Under the pieces are notes generated by a model, which saw only the letters and a list, made by a program, of their open reading frames with translations, was not told where the DNA came from and did no database searches. Made by a program: the position numbers and the translations under genes. Positions 1-12,848 of a DNA stretch of 64,000 nt are shown here, one piece after another; positions within the stretch are counted from its first letter, which is position 1; the number at the start of each line of letters is the position of its first letter. The DNA comes from Paraphysoderma sedebokerense (lineage: Eukaryota > Blastocladiomycota > Physodermatomycetes > Physodermatales > Physodermataceae), in the NCBI GenBank assembly GCA_025602915.1, contig JAHLJZ010000010.1:248001-312000 (forward strand), written 5' to 3'.

Positions 1-18
1 AAACATAAACAATGCTAG

Positions 19-2297
<2,279 letters not shown>

Positions 2298-2343
2298 AAT
2301 ATTAATTTGTTGAATAATTTTATTGGTCGAACATCTAAATTGC

Positions 2344-2349
2344 AATAAA
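2344..2349 (+). terminator. AATAAA polyadenylation signal of BiP
   Basis: A canonical AATAAA hexamer lies 47 bases after the BiP stop codon, in the 254-base gap before the convergent BET gene. It is called from sequence and position only. Confidence 0.6.
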
Positions 2350-2551
2350 CTGTTTGAATTCACTACCTAGAATTGCTCAATTTTGCATTTCAATTTCTCA
2401 TGGCTGCACTTAAAAAGAAAGCAAGCGATGTCTGTCTCTGCGCGTTTTGCAATTTACAATTTGTATTGTGGGAAAGCTGACAGTAAGATACATGAAAGCA
2501 ATATGGGTATCATTTACACAAAAGTATACAGCCTATAAACATACTAATAAT

Positions 2552-5500
2552 TTAACATCTCACGTCGGATGCAGACCCAAGATCTTCTTGCACTCCCGCC
2601 AGTGTCTTCTTCAACCCATGTACATAAGAATAAACGCGTTTTTTCAGCGGCCTCAAATCTTCGGTGGCCAATTTCGTTTCAAAAGTAATCATGACGGTTC
2701 TTTGCGAGGAAGGGTCGAACGAGTGTCGCTAAAAGTTAAATCATTCAGAAAAAAAATCACAGTTCATTGTGAGTGAAGAGATTTCAAGCAAGACAAAAGA
2801 AGAAAAGGACTGTATCTGTACCAAGATATCATCTCGTTCTTGTTTGCCCTTTTGTCTCATCGTTTCCACACGTTCAGCTTCTTCGCGCTCTTTTTCTTTC
2901 TTGCGTATTTCAGCTGCTTCTCGTTCACTGTTGTCAACAACGAATACATACATTTATATCATCCCCCAATAACAAAAAAAAAATAGAAGTCAATTATAAG
3001 TACCAAGAAAGATGAATTTGAAGTTGAACAAGAATAAGATTCAACGTACGCTAGTCGTCTAGATTGTTCTTCAATTTTTTGACGCTCTTCTTCGAGTTTT
3101 TGCAACCTCTTTTTTTCTTCTTCTTTTTCGAGTTCTTGTTTCATTTTTTTAGCTTCTTCTTCCAACATTCGAATCTGATGGTTTAAAAAACAAATCGAAT
3201 CAAGAAGGTTAACGGAAAGAAGAAAAAAAATAAAGAGAAAAAGAAAATTACCTTTTCTTGTTTTACAATCGCATCAGCTTTGAATTTACTAAATGCCACC
3301 GACTCGCCCGCCGAGTCTTGTTGGTTGTCGATTTGACTCGTTTTGTTTGATGACTCTGTTGTTCCGGTAGAGGAGGTATTGGTGGTGGAAGACGAGAGAA
3401 AAGCTTTCCATGCGTCTTGATTCGATACTTTGATATCTGATTTTGCAGTTGCGGCGTTTTGAGACGTCGCGGATAGTAGGGATAGAGAGTCTGGCTTTTG
3501 TTGTGCAGCCGAGGGTTCAGAGGTTGAGGTAGAGAGAGGTTGGATGTCAGAGTCTAAGCCAAATGTAATGCCAGATTTCGTAGTCGTTGTTCGAGGTTGA
3601 ATCCGTGCGACGCTTTGAACGACTTCGTCGTCAGAAGAATCAGGTAAATTAAAGTGAGAGGTCGCGTGGAATTGAGGTTGGTTCTAGTTTTGGGTAATCA
3701 TTCAGTATGTGTTGTATCACATTAAAGAGTGGGAAGAGCATTTCTTGGGTACCTCAGGTGAACCGTGTTCAACATCGACATCTTCCGTCACTATTGCAGA
3801 GAACAAACGAACAAAAATTTAGGTCAGCGAATAATTCAAACACCAATATACAGAAATGCTCAGTCGAATATCGGACATCTGGCTCAATATATTTATTTCC
3901 ATACTAACAAGGGATAAGTTTTGGATTCCGCCCAAAAGAACAAACGGAAAGAAAATTCTCCAAACAATCATGTCTAAGCCCGAAAGATACATTACATTTA
4001 CAGATTAGGCTACGAAATAAAAATAGCTATAGTTAAAGAAGGAAGGAAGTCGTGCAATGAAGGCAAATAGAAACCACTGATAGCGAAACGGAAACCCAAA
4101 AAGACTATGATACAACGAGCCAAGCCGAAAACGAAAGGAATTCAAACAGAAATTAATCGCTATCACTACCTGAATCCTCCGAGTCATCTGAATCTGAACT
4201 ATCACTGCCCGACGAAGAATCTTGCTGGCCGGCACCCTATTCAAGTCGAAAGATGAGTTTCATCGTGAAAAACGCAGACGAGTTCAAAAAAAACTTACTC
4301 TTTCAAATTTGGCCATTTGTGCCTCCAGCATTTTCAAACGCTCAGACTGTTCGGCATCCGTCATTCGCTTCCTCTTTTGGGTTGCGGGACGGCTGGTTTT
4401 AGATTGTGCTGGTGTAGAATTGCACACCAGGCGGTACAGCTTCCAAAGTGTCGAACTGTCAAGGGAGCTAATATCCAGCTCAATTTCTTCGTTGGTCTGA
4501 ATTACAAGCAAAAAGTTAACATCAAATCCGGAGGCAGACCAGCACAAAAAATAAACTTACATCTCGGAGTTCAGGCATACTTTCTTGAATGATCGTTATG
4601 ACTTGAGTTAGTCTATCCGCTGGTAGAGTATTGATACTTTCGCTCAACTCTTTCTTCATTTCGAATGTGAATTCTGCTTCTTCGTACATAGGAGGTTCGG
4701 AAGCTCGTTTTGCCGGTTTGCTTTTCTTAGGCGCGGACGATTTGGGGACTTTGGGAGGTTTCGGCGCCGACGGTTTAGACTTCCTTGCGACTGGCTGCAT
4801 CATGGCTGGGCTTATATCTCGTTCACGTTTCTCTTTCTTCTTCTTTTTCTTTTCCTTCTTCATTTGAGCAAGCTGAGCTTGCATAAGCTCAAGTTGCTTT
4901 TCCATCAAGGCAATATGCGATGCGGCTTCTGTAGTAAGATGATTCGATGAATAAAACAGATCAACAAGAACATAAAGACAAAAAATGTTACCTTCATCGG
5001 ACGACGATTCAACGTCTGAAGAAGACATATCTAACGTTTTCTCCCGTTTCCTAGGTTTACCATTCCCCATCTCTTTATTCTTTTCTGCCCACTTCGTGTT
5101 GAATAGCGCCTCTAACCGTTTGCCCATATTGTAGACATCAGTACCGGGAGGATTGAATTTGTAGCAGTTCTTAAATATTTGACGCATGTCAACTTCAAAT
5201 TCATGGGCAGTAGAGTATTCACCGGCTTCCAACTTTGTTTTCATCGTACCAAGGTCCATGGGTTTCTTAACGACATCATAATAGATGGGATAAGTAGCAC
5301 GAGGAACAGGTTCCAAGAAGACACTGTTGAAAGCAGCGTGTTGCTTCTTCATCATTTCCTTTAGTACCGTGTGGCAGAACTTGATATCATCCGTCGCACG
5401 GCCCGACTTCTTTCGTAACGGAGGCGTTATCGTCGGGATTTCTCGAGAAGGGGGGTGAATCTCTCGCTTCGGCCGACCAGGCTCTTCCGAAGGACGACGG

Positions 5501-6894
5501 CTAGCTCCCTATTTTCCATTAAGTGTAAGTTAAATGACTCATGTTTACTGTCGTGCAAGAAAAGACAAACCTTTGGTGCCTTGGACGCTTTCGACGACGG
5601 GGCCACTGCAGACTGGGAAATAGTAATTGGGGTTATTAAAGAATTGGCTAGGAAAATGACAAAGGGAAGTACTCACAGGTAGCTTTTTCATCTGGTTTAC
5701 CAATGATTTTTCCAAATTACCAGCCATTTTAGCAAACACCGACTCCGAACCATTGTACTTCCGTGTGTTATTAAACATCAAAAGGAAATCTGCAGTAAAA
5801 GCATCAGCATTATTATATTCGTTATTTTGTAGCTTCTTCTCTATTGTTGATAAATCCATTGGTTGAGTGATGACTAGCGGATAATCCGGAATATTAAGTT
5901 TGACTGGATCAACAGGAACGAGGAATGGATAGGCGTCTTTATGTCGCTTCATATTCTTCACGATACCAGCACAGAATTTGTGCTGCTCTTTAGTTAATTG
6001 TGGTTTTGAATCGGACTGTGTGGAGTTGTTTGATTGTTTTGAAAATAGAGACCCCAGCATCTGAAAGTTGACCAATTGATACATCTGATTAGTAATTGAA
6101 TGGAGGAACTGCGCAACAGTTAAGTAAATACCTTGGGCTGTTCGTAATCATCATATCGATGTGACATTTTCCGTTCCCTTTTAGGCAACGAAGGTTCAGC
6201 ATTTGACGAACCCACGGAACTAGCAACATCAGAAGCTAATGACATGTTGCTATCTGCCGACGGTAGGGGTGGATTGTCCGAAAAGGAAACCGCTGGCTTC
6301 GAAGTCATCTCCGTATCATCCATCATGGGGTGTCCTTCAGTGATTTGATCATGATCTGGATTAGAATCTGTCGGGACTGGAGAAACAGGGATGGACTCGG
6401 GAGGATTGGGATGTTCAGCGAATGCCGGGACGGATTCATTATGGGAGGGCAACGATATGGAGGACTCATCAATGGATTGAGCTTCTGACGGGGAATTTGA
6501 TATCATCGACGAATCTTGCTGGAAATTGGATTCGGATTCATCAAGTTTGAACTTCTTTGGTTGAGGATCATCAGAGGTGAAGTGGCTATTTAGGCTGCAA
6601 TTGTGAAGAGCATACAGTCAGACCATCTGTTATTTATGACTGTATAAACCAAACCACAGCATCCTAAAAGGTATAATTTTACTCTATTCCATCATCATTA
6701 CAAAATAAACACAGTAATTCTTTGCCCAAGGGTGGTCCATAAACAAACAACCAAGTTTGTAAACAAGACTACTGGAACCGCCCGCTCAAAGTTAGCTCCC
6801 AAAGCAAATAAGAGAGAGGGACATACCCATTCTCTTTCGCTACATCATCAGCAGAGCGCTTCTTTGAGTCAACACCGTTCGGCACAGTAGCCAT
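2552..6894 (-). CDS. BET family double-bromodomain protein with BRD4-like long C-terminus
   Basis: Reader of acetylated histones that recruits transcription machinery. Thirteen exons (- strand): 6894-6827, 6594-6132, 6060-5677, 5612-5571, 5508-4992, 4928-4561, 4496-4299, 4236-4170, 3790-3753, 3683-3252, 3174-3050, 2927-2822, 2728-2552. They sum to 2985 nt, or 994 aa. Bromodomain 1 contains YPLVITQPMDLSTIEKKL and MFNNTRKYNG; bromodomain 2 contains YYDVVKKPMDLGTMKTKL and NCYKFNPPGTDVY, both with the acetyl-lysine-binding Asn. A lysine-rich coiled coil, the NET domain (MKKELSESINTLPADRL) and a Ser/Asp SEED tract follow. Past the SEED, a segment with DAWKAFL and a Lys/Glu coiled coil resembles the BRD4 region after WASL. 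Retaining the intron 4169-3791 instead gives a 707-aa protein ending GSDSD at 4153. Exons 1-8 are very sure; the last exon has no family match and is less so. Confidence 0.9.
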
Positions 6895-7195
6895 TTGGAC
6901 TGAAATAGAATGCAACAACGATTATTGTGGCTGCGGCTGAGAATCCAGTGAGGAAACTGGCGAAAGTTGTGAAATATCAGAAATATGGGTGTCCACTGAA
7001 AGCTATCGACGAGGAGAACAAAGATATGCTAGTCGCAGAGAATTCCAAGGACGAGATTCTGATGGATGGATAGAAAAATTCGGAGGGGAGGTAGAAAGAG
7101 AAAATAAGCCTGGGAAGATGACCACGTGGTTTTAAACTCACGTGAGGCAGGTGACTCGATGAGGATTGATCCAATAATTTCCATTTCCTTCCAAA

Positions 7196-8117
7196 TCAAT
7201 CAAGGGCGACTCTGTGTTTATTTATGTAATATTTATAGATGCGCTTGAAGATAAGTACACCCGTCACTGTCAAGCTTCCCAAAAAGATCCATCGGAGGAA
7301 ACGATAGTTGTTCCATTTGTCCAGGATCAGCTCACCAAAGGGTTTATTAGATAGAATAGAAGGAGCGGACCCGTTCTGAACTGAACTTAGCTGATACAAG
7401 GCACAAGTACTGCTACCAATTGTGTCCGTATTCCTGTGGACTTTCCCCACGGCTGTCACCTCTGTCCCGAGTAAGGCCATTCTTTCCACCAGTTTTGTAC
7501 CTATGGGGTTCTCGTTGTTTCGCGCAATCACTCCAACAAGAACAGCCGAGGTATCTGCTGGTGTGAACTTTTCAGCGATTGTAGTCAATACAGATGTGCT
7601 TATATTGTGGGCCAAATTTTGCGGTACTTGCACGGTGGGATTACCCGGGGACGAGATCAAGAAAGGATGAGAGCGGCGAACTGACGAGATTTTATCATCC
7701 TTTGACTGCCTAATGGTCAAGGTCGGTTGAAAACACGCTAAAGAGTCTCCGTATTCAGAAAACTGTCGTACCATTCTTTTTTCGTTTCGTCCCATTTTGA
7801 GGCCAGCCTTGAAAGAGTGATCTCTCGCACGACACCCATCTCCGAGGAGTCGGAATGCTCACTTCTCAGTACGGAGGCGTCATTCAACGGTCTGATATGG
7901 CCTATTTGGGTGTAACATTTACAGGTCCCGTAAGAGGAGTTTCGAACGTGTAACGATGACATTGTTTATGAAGCCCACCTTGAACGTAGACATAGTCGCC
8001 GTTTTTTGTGGAGTGAGTGAGTTCTGAGGCCGAGCAGAGGGAGAGATAGGACTTTTTAGCGGAATCCGTGAGGTAGCCGAGGCCCAGTGATACGAGGGAG
8101 GAGAGCAGAATGTCCAT
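7196..8117 (-). CDS. MULAN/GIDE-domain membrane protein lacking the RING finger
   Basis: Relative of the mitochondrial outer-membrane E3 ligase MUL1/MULAN. Exons 8117-7979, 7901-7772 and 7709-7196 (- strand) give 260 aa. There is an N-terminal hydrophobic segment (MDILLSSLVSLGLGYL), then the inter-membrane BAM/GIDE domain: YVYVQGHIRPLND aligns with MUL1 YAVIEGAVRS, and GVVREITLSRL and EKFTPAD follow in family order. A second transmembrane helix (RFLRWIFLGSLTVTGVLIF) ends the domain. In MUL1 about 100 residues with a C3HC4 RING follow. Here the protein stops 12 residues after the helix, and I see no downstream exon with Cys/His pairs. It may act as a scaffold or be an ancestral RING-less form; E3 activity is not supported. 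Its start is divergent from CYC8. Confidence 0.82.
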
Positions 8118-8570
8118 TTGGATTGTTGTGGAGATGTTGGATCAGTGATTCCGTCGGCGTGTCGTGGGTGTGGCCTGGGTGTGCAGTGCAGTATAAGATG
8201 GTATCAGAGTGTCAGACAATGAAGATGGTGTGAACTGTGAAAGATGCGGGGGAGACAGAAGGGAGGGCGAGGCCAGGGATTCAGCAGTGATTCAGCGCAA
8301 GGACAAAAGTGCCAATGGAATTAGCATTGTGTGGATATATATGTAGATTGATATTATTGTATAATGCGCTGATATGAATATATTATTGCAGCTGGTGCGG
8401 AGGGAGATGGCTGTCTCCCTGCGTTGACTCCACTTTTGGCTTTTCCCCTTTGCTCCATCACCCGCTCATCACTCCATCCACATTCCGTCCTCACTCCACA
8501 TTCCACAACACTCCGCATCAACACCCCCTCTCACTCTCCCCCCACACTCGTATGCTGCCCTCCCCCTCCC
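8118..8570. promoter_or_regulatory. Divergent promoter between MULAN-like gene and CYC8
   Basis: This 453-base gap separates the two start codons. It contains AT-rich stretches near 8335-8395 and a pyrimidine-rich leader just before the CYC8 ATG (8430-8570). I see no conserved element I can name. Confidence 0.4.
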
Positions 8571-11500
8571 ATGGCGGTCCACTCTAGATCAACCAACCAG
8601 CCCTTGCCACAGCACATGAAACCCCTCCCTCCCGCTTTCCAGCGCCTTGCCTCGGTGAACGAATCAACTTGGAACCAGATTGGTACTGTCTTCTCTTATT
8701 CTCCTACCTCCTCCCATCCCGTCTTCATCTTCAATCCTCGTCTTTCATGTACTTACCTCTCATTTGACCCTTTTGTCCGCCTCCTTCCGCTCCACTCTTC
8801 CCTGCCGCCGAATCACGAACTCAAATTGATATGAAAAAAATTTCATCTGTCCCGAATAGGTCAACTTGCAGAAACAATGAATGACTCGGACAGAGCATTG
8901 GCTGCTTACTCTTCTGCCCTAAAACATAACCCATATTCCGTTCAAACTCTTTCTGCTATCGCATTTATTTATCGTGGAAAAGATCAGTTCCCAAAGGTTA
9001 TTTTGCGGTCCCACACCGTTCAGTTTCATTCATCGTACATATTATTGAATATTCTTCGTTTACATAATACAGGCAGTTGATTACTTTCATCGATGTTTAA
9101 ATATTGACCAAAACAATGGAGAAATTTGGGGGGCGCTTGGTCACTGCTACCTGATGATGGACGAACTACAGAAAGCTTACAACGCCTATCAACAGGCATT
9201 GAATCACCTACCTAACCCAAAGGTAACCTTGAACTATTAGTTTATATCTACAATATTATCATCGGTGGGCCTGTTATTGAATGCATGCTTTGCACCATCT
9301 GAACACAGGAACCGAAGCTTTGGTATGGTATCGGAATCCTCTACGATCGGTATGGATCGTATGAGCATGCCGAAGAAGCATTTACATCAGCGTTGCGAAT
9401 TGATTCAAAATTCGAAAAAGCCAACGAAATATATTTTCGCCTTGGTATTATATACAAACAACAACAGAAATGGGATTTGAGCCTCCAGGTTGGTAACTCT
9501 ACCTGTCAGTCTCCTTTACTCTCCTTCGGCCTTCCTTACCGTCATTACTCTTTAGTGCTTCCGGTACATTCTGCCCAATCCCCCAAAACCCTTAAGCGAT
9601 TTGGATATATATTTTCAAATTGGTCACTGTTACGAGCAGCAAAAAGATGTACGTTATCTTTACTTCTAGCTTTGAGTTCCTTGTCGCCGTGGAAATTAAT
9701 GTCTTTCTCTGTTAGATCTCACGAGCAAAAGAAGCTTACGAGCATGTTCTTAGCATCGATCCAAACCACGTCAAATCGCTGCAGCAGCTCGGAATGCTGT
9801 ACCATCAATCGAATACCGATTTTCAGAACATTGAAGTTGCTATTCAGTATATCCGACGTTGCCTTGATATCGGTACAATCAATCTATTTTGCAAACACGA
9901 TTTGGTTCTCTTATTCACGTGGCTCACTCTTTTAACAGATCAGCAAGATGCGCAATCCTGGTACCTGTTGGGGCGTTGCTATATGTCTCAGCAGAAGTAC
10001 AACAAAGCATACGAAGCTTACCAACAAGCTGTGTATGTGAATTTTATTGCTGATCTCATCATAACAACGTGCTAATGCTGAATACTTTGGTTTAGCTATC
10101 GCGACGGACGAAACCCCATTTTTTGGTGTGCCATCGGTGTTCTTTACTTCCAGATTAGCCAAGTTTGTGTCTTTTTTCGATTCAATAACCTCCCCATCAT
10201 CAAAACCAACTCTTTATTGTGTTTTAGTACCGAGATGCATTGGACGCATATAGCCGTGCTATCCGTTTGAACCCCTATATCAGCGAAGTCTGGTTTGATC
10301 TCGGGACACTGTATGAATCCTGCAACAATCAAATCCAAGATGCGTTAGATGCATACGAACGTGCTGCCAATCTGGACCAAAATAATCACACGATAAGACA
10401 GAGGTTGCATATTTTGAAGCAAGTTATAAGCGCTGGGGGTACCCAGGCACAAACGTAATAGTCTTTCTTGACACATTCCAGTTTATGCGTTCGCCATATT
10501 TAATTTGCGATTTCTTGTAGGCCGCCGCCTCCACCGGTCATTCCAGCAGATCATAGCGGAGCTCTTAACGGACCAGCTAATCGGGCTACATCCCCTGGTG
10601 CTGCAAATGGCATTCCGCCATCGCCCACTGTAGCTGCCGCTGGGCAAAGAGAGCCGCCTTCCTATCAAGATGGCCGCATGTATCATCCTCCACCTACCAA
10701 TATGGATTCGAATCAAGATCCTTATCGGCCGCCTCCAATTGGGTCTCGTGCACCTTATCCTCCTTCAAATGATTCCCATCGAATTCCGTCTATGCAAACA
10801 CATCAAGATCAGAGGCACGACCGGTTACCCCAAAATCCGTCCCACATGTATCCGCCTGGACCTTCACCTAACCATATGCCACATGGTCAACGACAATACC
10901 AGAATAATGTTCGTGAAGAGCATTATGCGCCTCAACACCCTCCACACAACCTCGAGCAGCGACGGCCCTCTTACAGTCGTCCTGCACCCCAACCGGGATA
11001 CGGAAGGAGCCCACCCTTCAACCCGCAAGAGGCAAACATGCACCAAAACGGCCGCCCCGCAATGTACCATCAGCAACCGCCGTCTAACCAAATGGCCATT
11101 TCAAGCATGGGTTCCTCGGCTCCACCCTCTCCCACCAAAGAACAGTTGCCGCCCCAACAACGCATGCCGTCTCCTTCTCGAACACATCATCCCTTAGTTG
11201 ACCAAGCACCTCTGTCGACGGCGACGGCAGGCGGTCCTCCAAAAGATGAATGGGAAGCAGCAGTTGGTGAAAAGGTGATTCATTACTCTAAAACAACGGC
11301 GTCCAATAGACCAGAAGACTTCTACGGCGGCGGTGCATCCCGGGCAAATCTTGTTCGGACAGACGTAGACGAGGATTATGATAACGAAGAAAATGGACAA
11401 GGTGGATATAATGTGAATCCCGATGAGAAGAAACGCCCCTACGAAGGACGTGATGATAGTCCTTCCAAGAGAAGTAAAATCAACCACGGTGGTTCTCAGG

Positions 11501-11574
11501 AGAGCGACGTGAACGAAGCCGGTAGACCAAGGGAAAGGAGTCCCAGTCAATCTAGTAATGTGAATGGAGATTAA
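8571..11574 (+). CDS. CYC8: General transcriptional corepressor Cyc8/Ssn6 (TPR protein)
   Basis: TPR subunit of the Tup1-Cyc8 corepressor, which links DNA-bound repressors to chromatin. Ten exons: 8571-8682, 8860-8996, 9073-9222, 9309-9488, 9556-9648, 9716-9872, 9939-10032, 10096-10162, 10228-10454, 10521-11574; total 756 aa. An uninterrupted TPR superhelix runs from about residue 35 to 405. Typical repeats read IWGALGHCYLMMDELQKAY, WYLLGRCYMSQQKYNKAY and VWFDLGTLYESCNNQIQDAL. The remaining ~350 residues are Pro/Gln/Ser-rich with a C-terminal Lys/Arg cluster (KKRPYEGRDDSPSKRSK), probably a nuclear signal. The order and spacing of repeats match Cyc8 rather than KDM6/UTX, because no JmjC domain follows. 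An AATAAA lies at 11733-11738, at the edge of the duplicated ORC3 tail. Confidence 0.95.
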
Positions 11575-11732
11575 ATAATACCACAAAAGTTGACATAGTG
11601 GATGGAGTAACGTTATTTTTGTTGTCGTTTAACATATGCAAGGTTTTGAAAATGTGGTGTTGGATTACCCCGGTGGGCGCCACTTGACTGTTATTTTCGC
11701 ACACACCAGTATTGTCATTGACTGTCAACTAT

Positions 11733-11738
11733 AATAAA
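11733..11738 (+). terminator. AATAAA polyadenylation signal of CYC8
   Basis: The first canonical hexamer downstream of the CYC8 stop on the plus strand. It lies immediately before the duplicated ORC3 3' end, so CYC8 transcripts should stop near that boundary. Confidence 0.5.
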
Positions 11739-11862
11739 TTTCAATTTATATCCCAATAATCATCGTTCAAAAGGGTTTTATTTCATCTTTCCACGTATAT
11801 TCATTAACCAAGCAATCGCAAAAAAGTCTATCTACACTCTTACCCAGGTTAATCGGACGACT
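11736..11862 (-). repeat. Duplicated copy of the ORC3 3' end and 3'UTR (distal copy)
   Basis: About 125 bases match 12724-12848 in the same orientation, with roughly 17 differences by eye. Read on the minus strand it contains the last ORC3 codons and stop (VVRLTWVRV then TAG, against VVRLTWGRV in the gene), the 3'UTR and the polyadenylation hexamer at 11782-11777. The coding part differs at three codons, two of them silent. No ORC3 coding sequence precedes it; the tandem array does instead. Confidence 0.9.
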
Positions 11863-12723
11863 CTCCGGAATGCAATCGGCGGACAAAAATTCACGCATTT
11901 TCATAAAATAGCAAAATTGATACAATGTAATCTGTTGATGGCGCAGATTCCTATTACATACCGTTTAATAACAAACCTCAAATCAACATGCCATGTACCC
12001 ATGAAAGAAGTCTAGACAGTATTTGAGACACATTCCATCTAATGAATGATACGGATCGCAACTGGAATATAATCGGCGGACAAAAATTCACGCATTTTCA
12101 TAAAACTGCAAAATCGATATAACATTATCTGTTGACGACGCAGATTCCTATTACTTACTGTTTGATATCAAACCTCTGACCACCATACCATCTACCCATA
12201 ACCCATGAGATAAAATTAGACATTATTTGGGGCACAGTCCTGCCACATTCCTAATAATGAATGATATGGATCGTCTCCGGAATGCAATCGGCGGCCGAAA
12301 ATTCACGCATTTTCATAAAATAGCAAAATCGATACAAAGATTATCTGTTGACGATGCTGATTCCTATTACATACCGTTTAATAACAAACCTCTAATCAAC
12401 ATGCCATGTACCCATGAAAGAAGTCTAGACAGTATTTGAGGCACATTCCCTCTGATGAATGATACGGATCGCAACTGGAATACAATCGGCGGACAAAAAT
12501 TCACGTATTTTCATAAAACTGCAAAATCGATACAATATTATCTCCTGACGATGCTGATTCCTATTACTTACAATTTGATATCAAACTTCTGACCAACATA
12601 TCATCTACCCATGAATTATATAAAGACAGTATTTGGGCCACAGTCCTGCCACATAATGAATGATATGAGTTCGCATCTAGAATGCAATCGGCGGACAAAA
12701 ATTCACGCATTTTCACAAAACAG
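11863..12723. repeat. Tandem array of two alternating ~200-bp units (A-B-A-B-partial A)
   Basis: The phrase AATCGGCGG recurs at 11874, 12071, 12286, 12484 and 12686, spaced 197, 215, 198 and 202 bases. Alternate units are more alike: the A units share CATACCGTTTAATAACAAACCTC and GAAAGAAGTCTAGACAGTATTTGAG, while the B units share GATATCAAACYTCTGACCA and CACAGTCCTGCCACAT. This is a two-step repeat of about 412 bases, present twice plus a truncated A. No reading frame runs through it. It lies between the two copies of the ORC3 3' end, in the gap between convergent CYC8 and ORC3. Confidence 0.92.
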
Positions 12724-12848
12724 CATAATTTCATTTTATATCCCATAATCATTGTTAAAAGGAGTTTTATTTCATCTTTCCATATACATTATCAACCAAG
12801 CAACCGCAAAAAAGATTATCTACACTCTTCCCCAAGTTAACCGGACGA
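12724..12848 (-). repeat. ORC3 3' end and 3'UTR, genuine copy of the duplicated segment
   Basis: Partner of 11736-11862. It holds the last eight to nine ORC3 codons, the TAG at 12822-12820, the 3'UTR and a minus-strand AATAAA at 12771-12766. The array joins directly upstream of it on the plus strand, after a partial A unit. Confidence 0.9.

Noticed and set aside
2552-3790. Separate coiled-coil gene next to BET
   Set aside because: Phase-matched splicing from the SEED exon gives one continuous 994-aa frame with BRD4-like order, and no start codon fits the 3790 exon on its own. I kept one gene but flag the last exon as less certain.
11863-12723. CRISPR-like array
   Set aside because: Repeat units are ~200 bases and near-continuous, without unique spacers, in a eukaryotic genome.
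11736-12848. LTR-like direct repeats flanking an internal region
   Set aside because: The direct repeats are the ORC3 gene end, and the interior is a simple tandem array with no coding capacity, primer site or target duplication.
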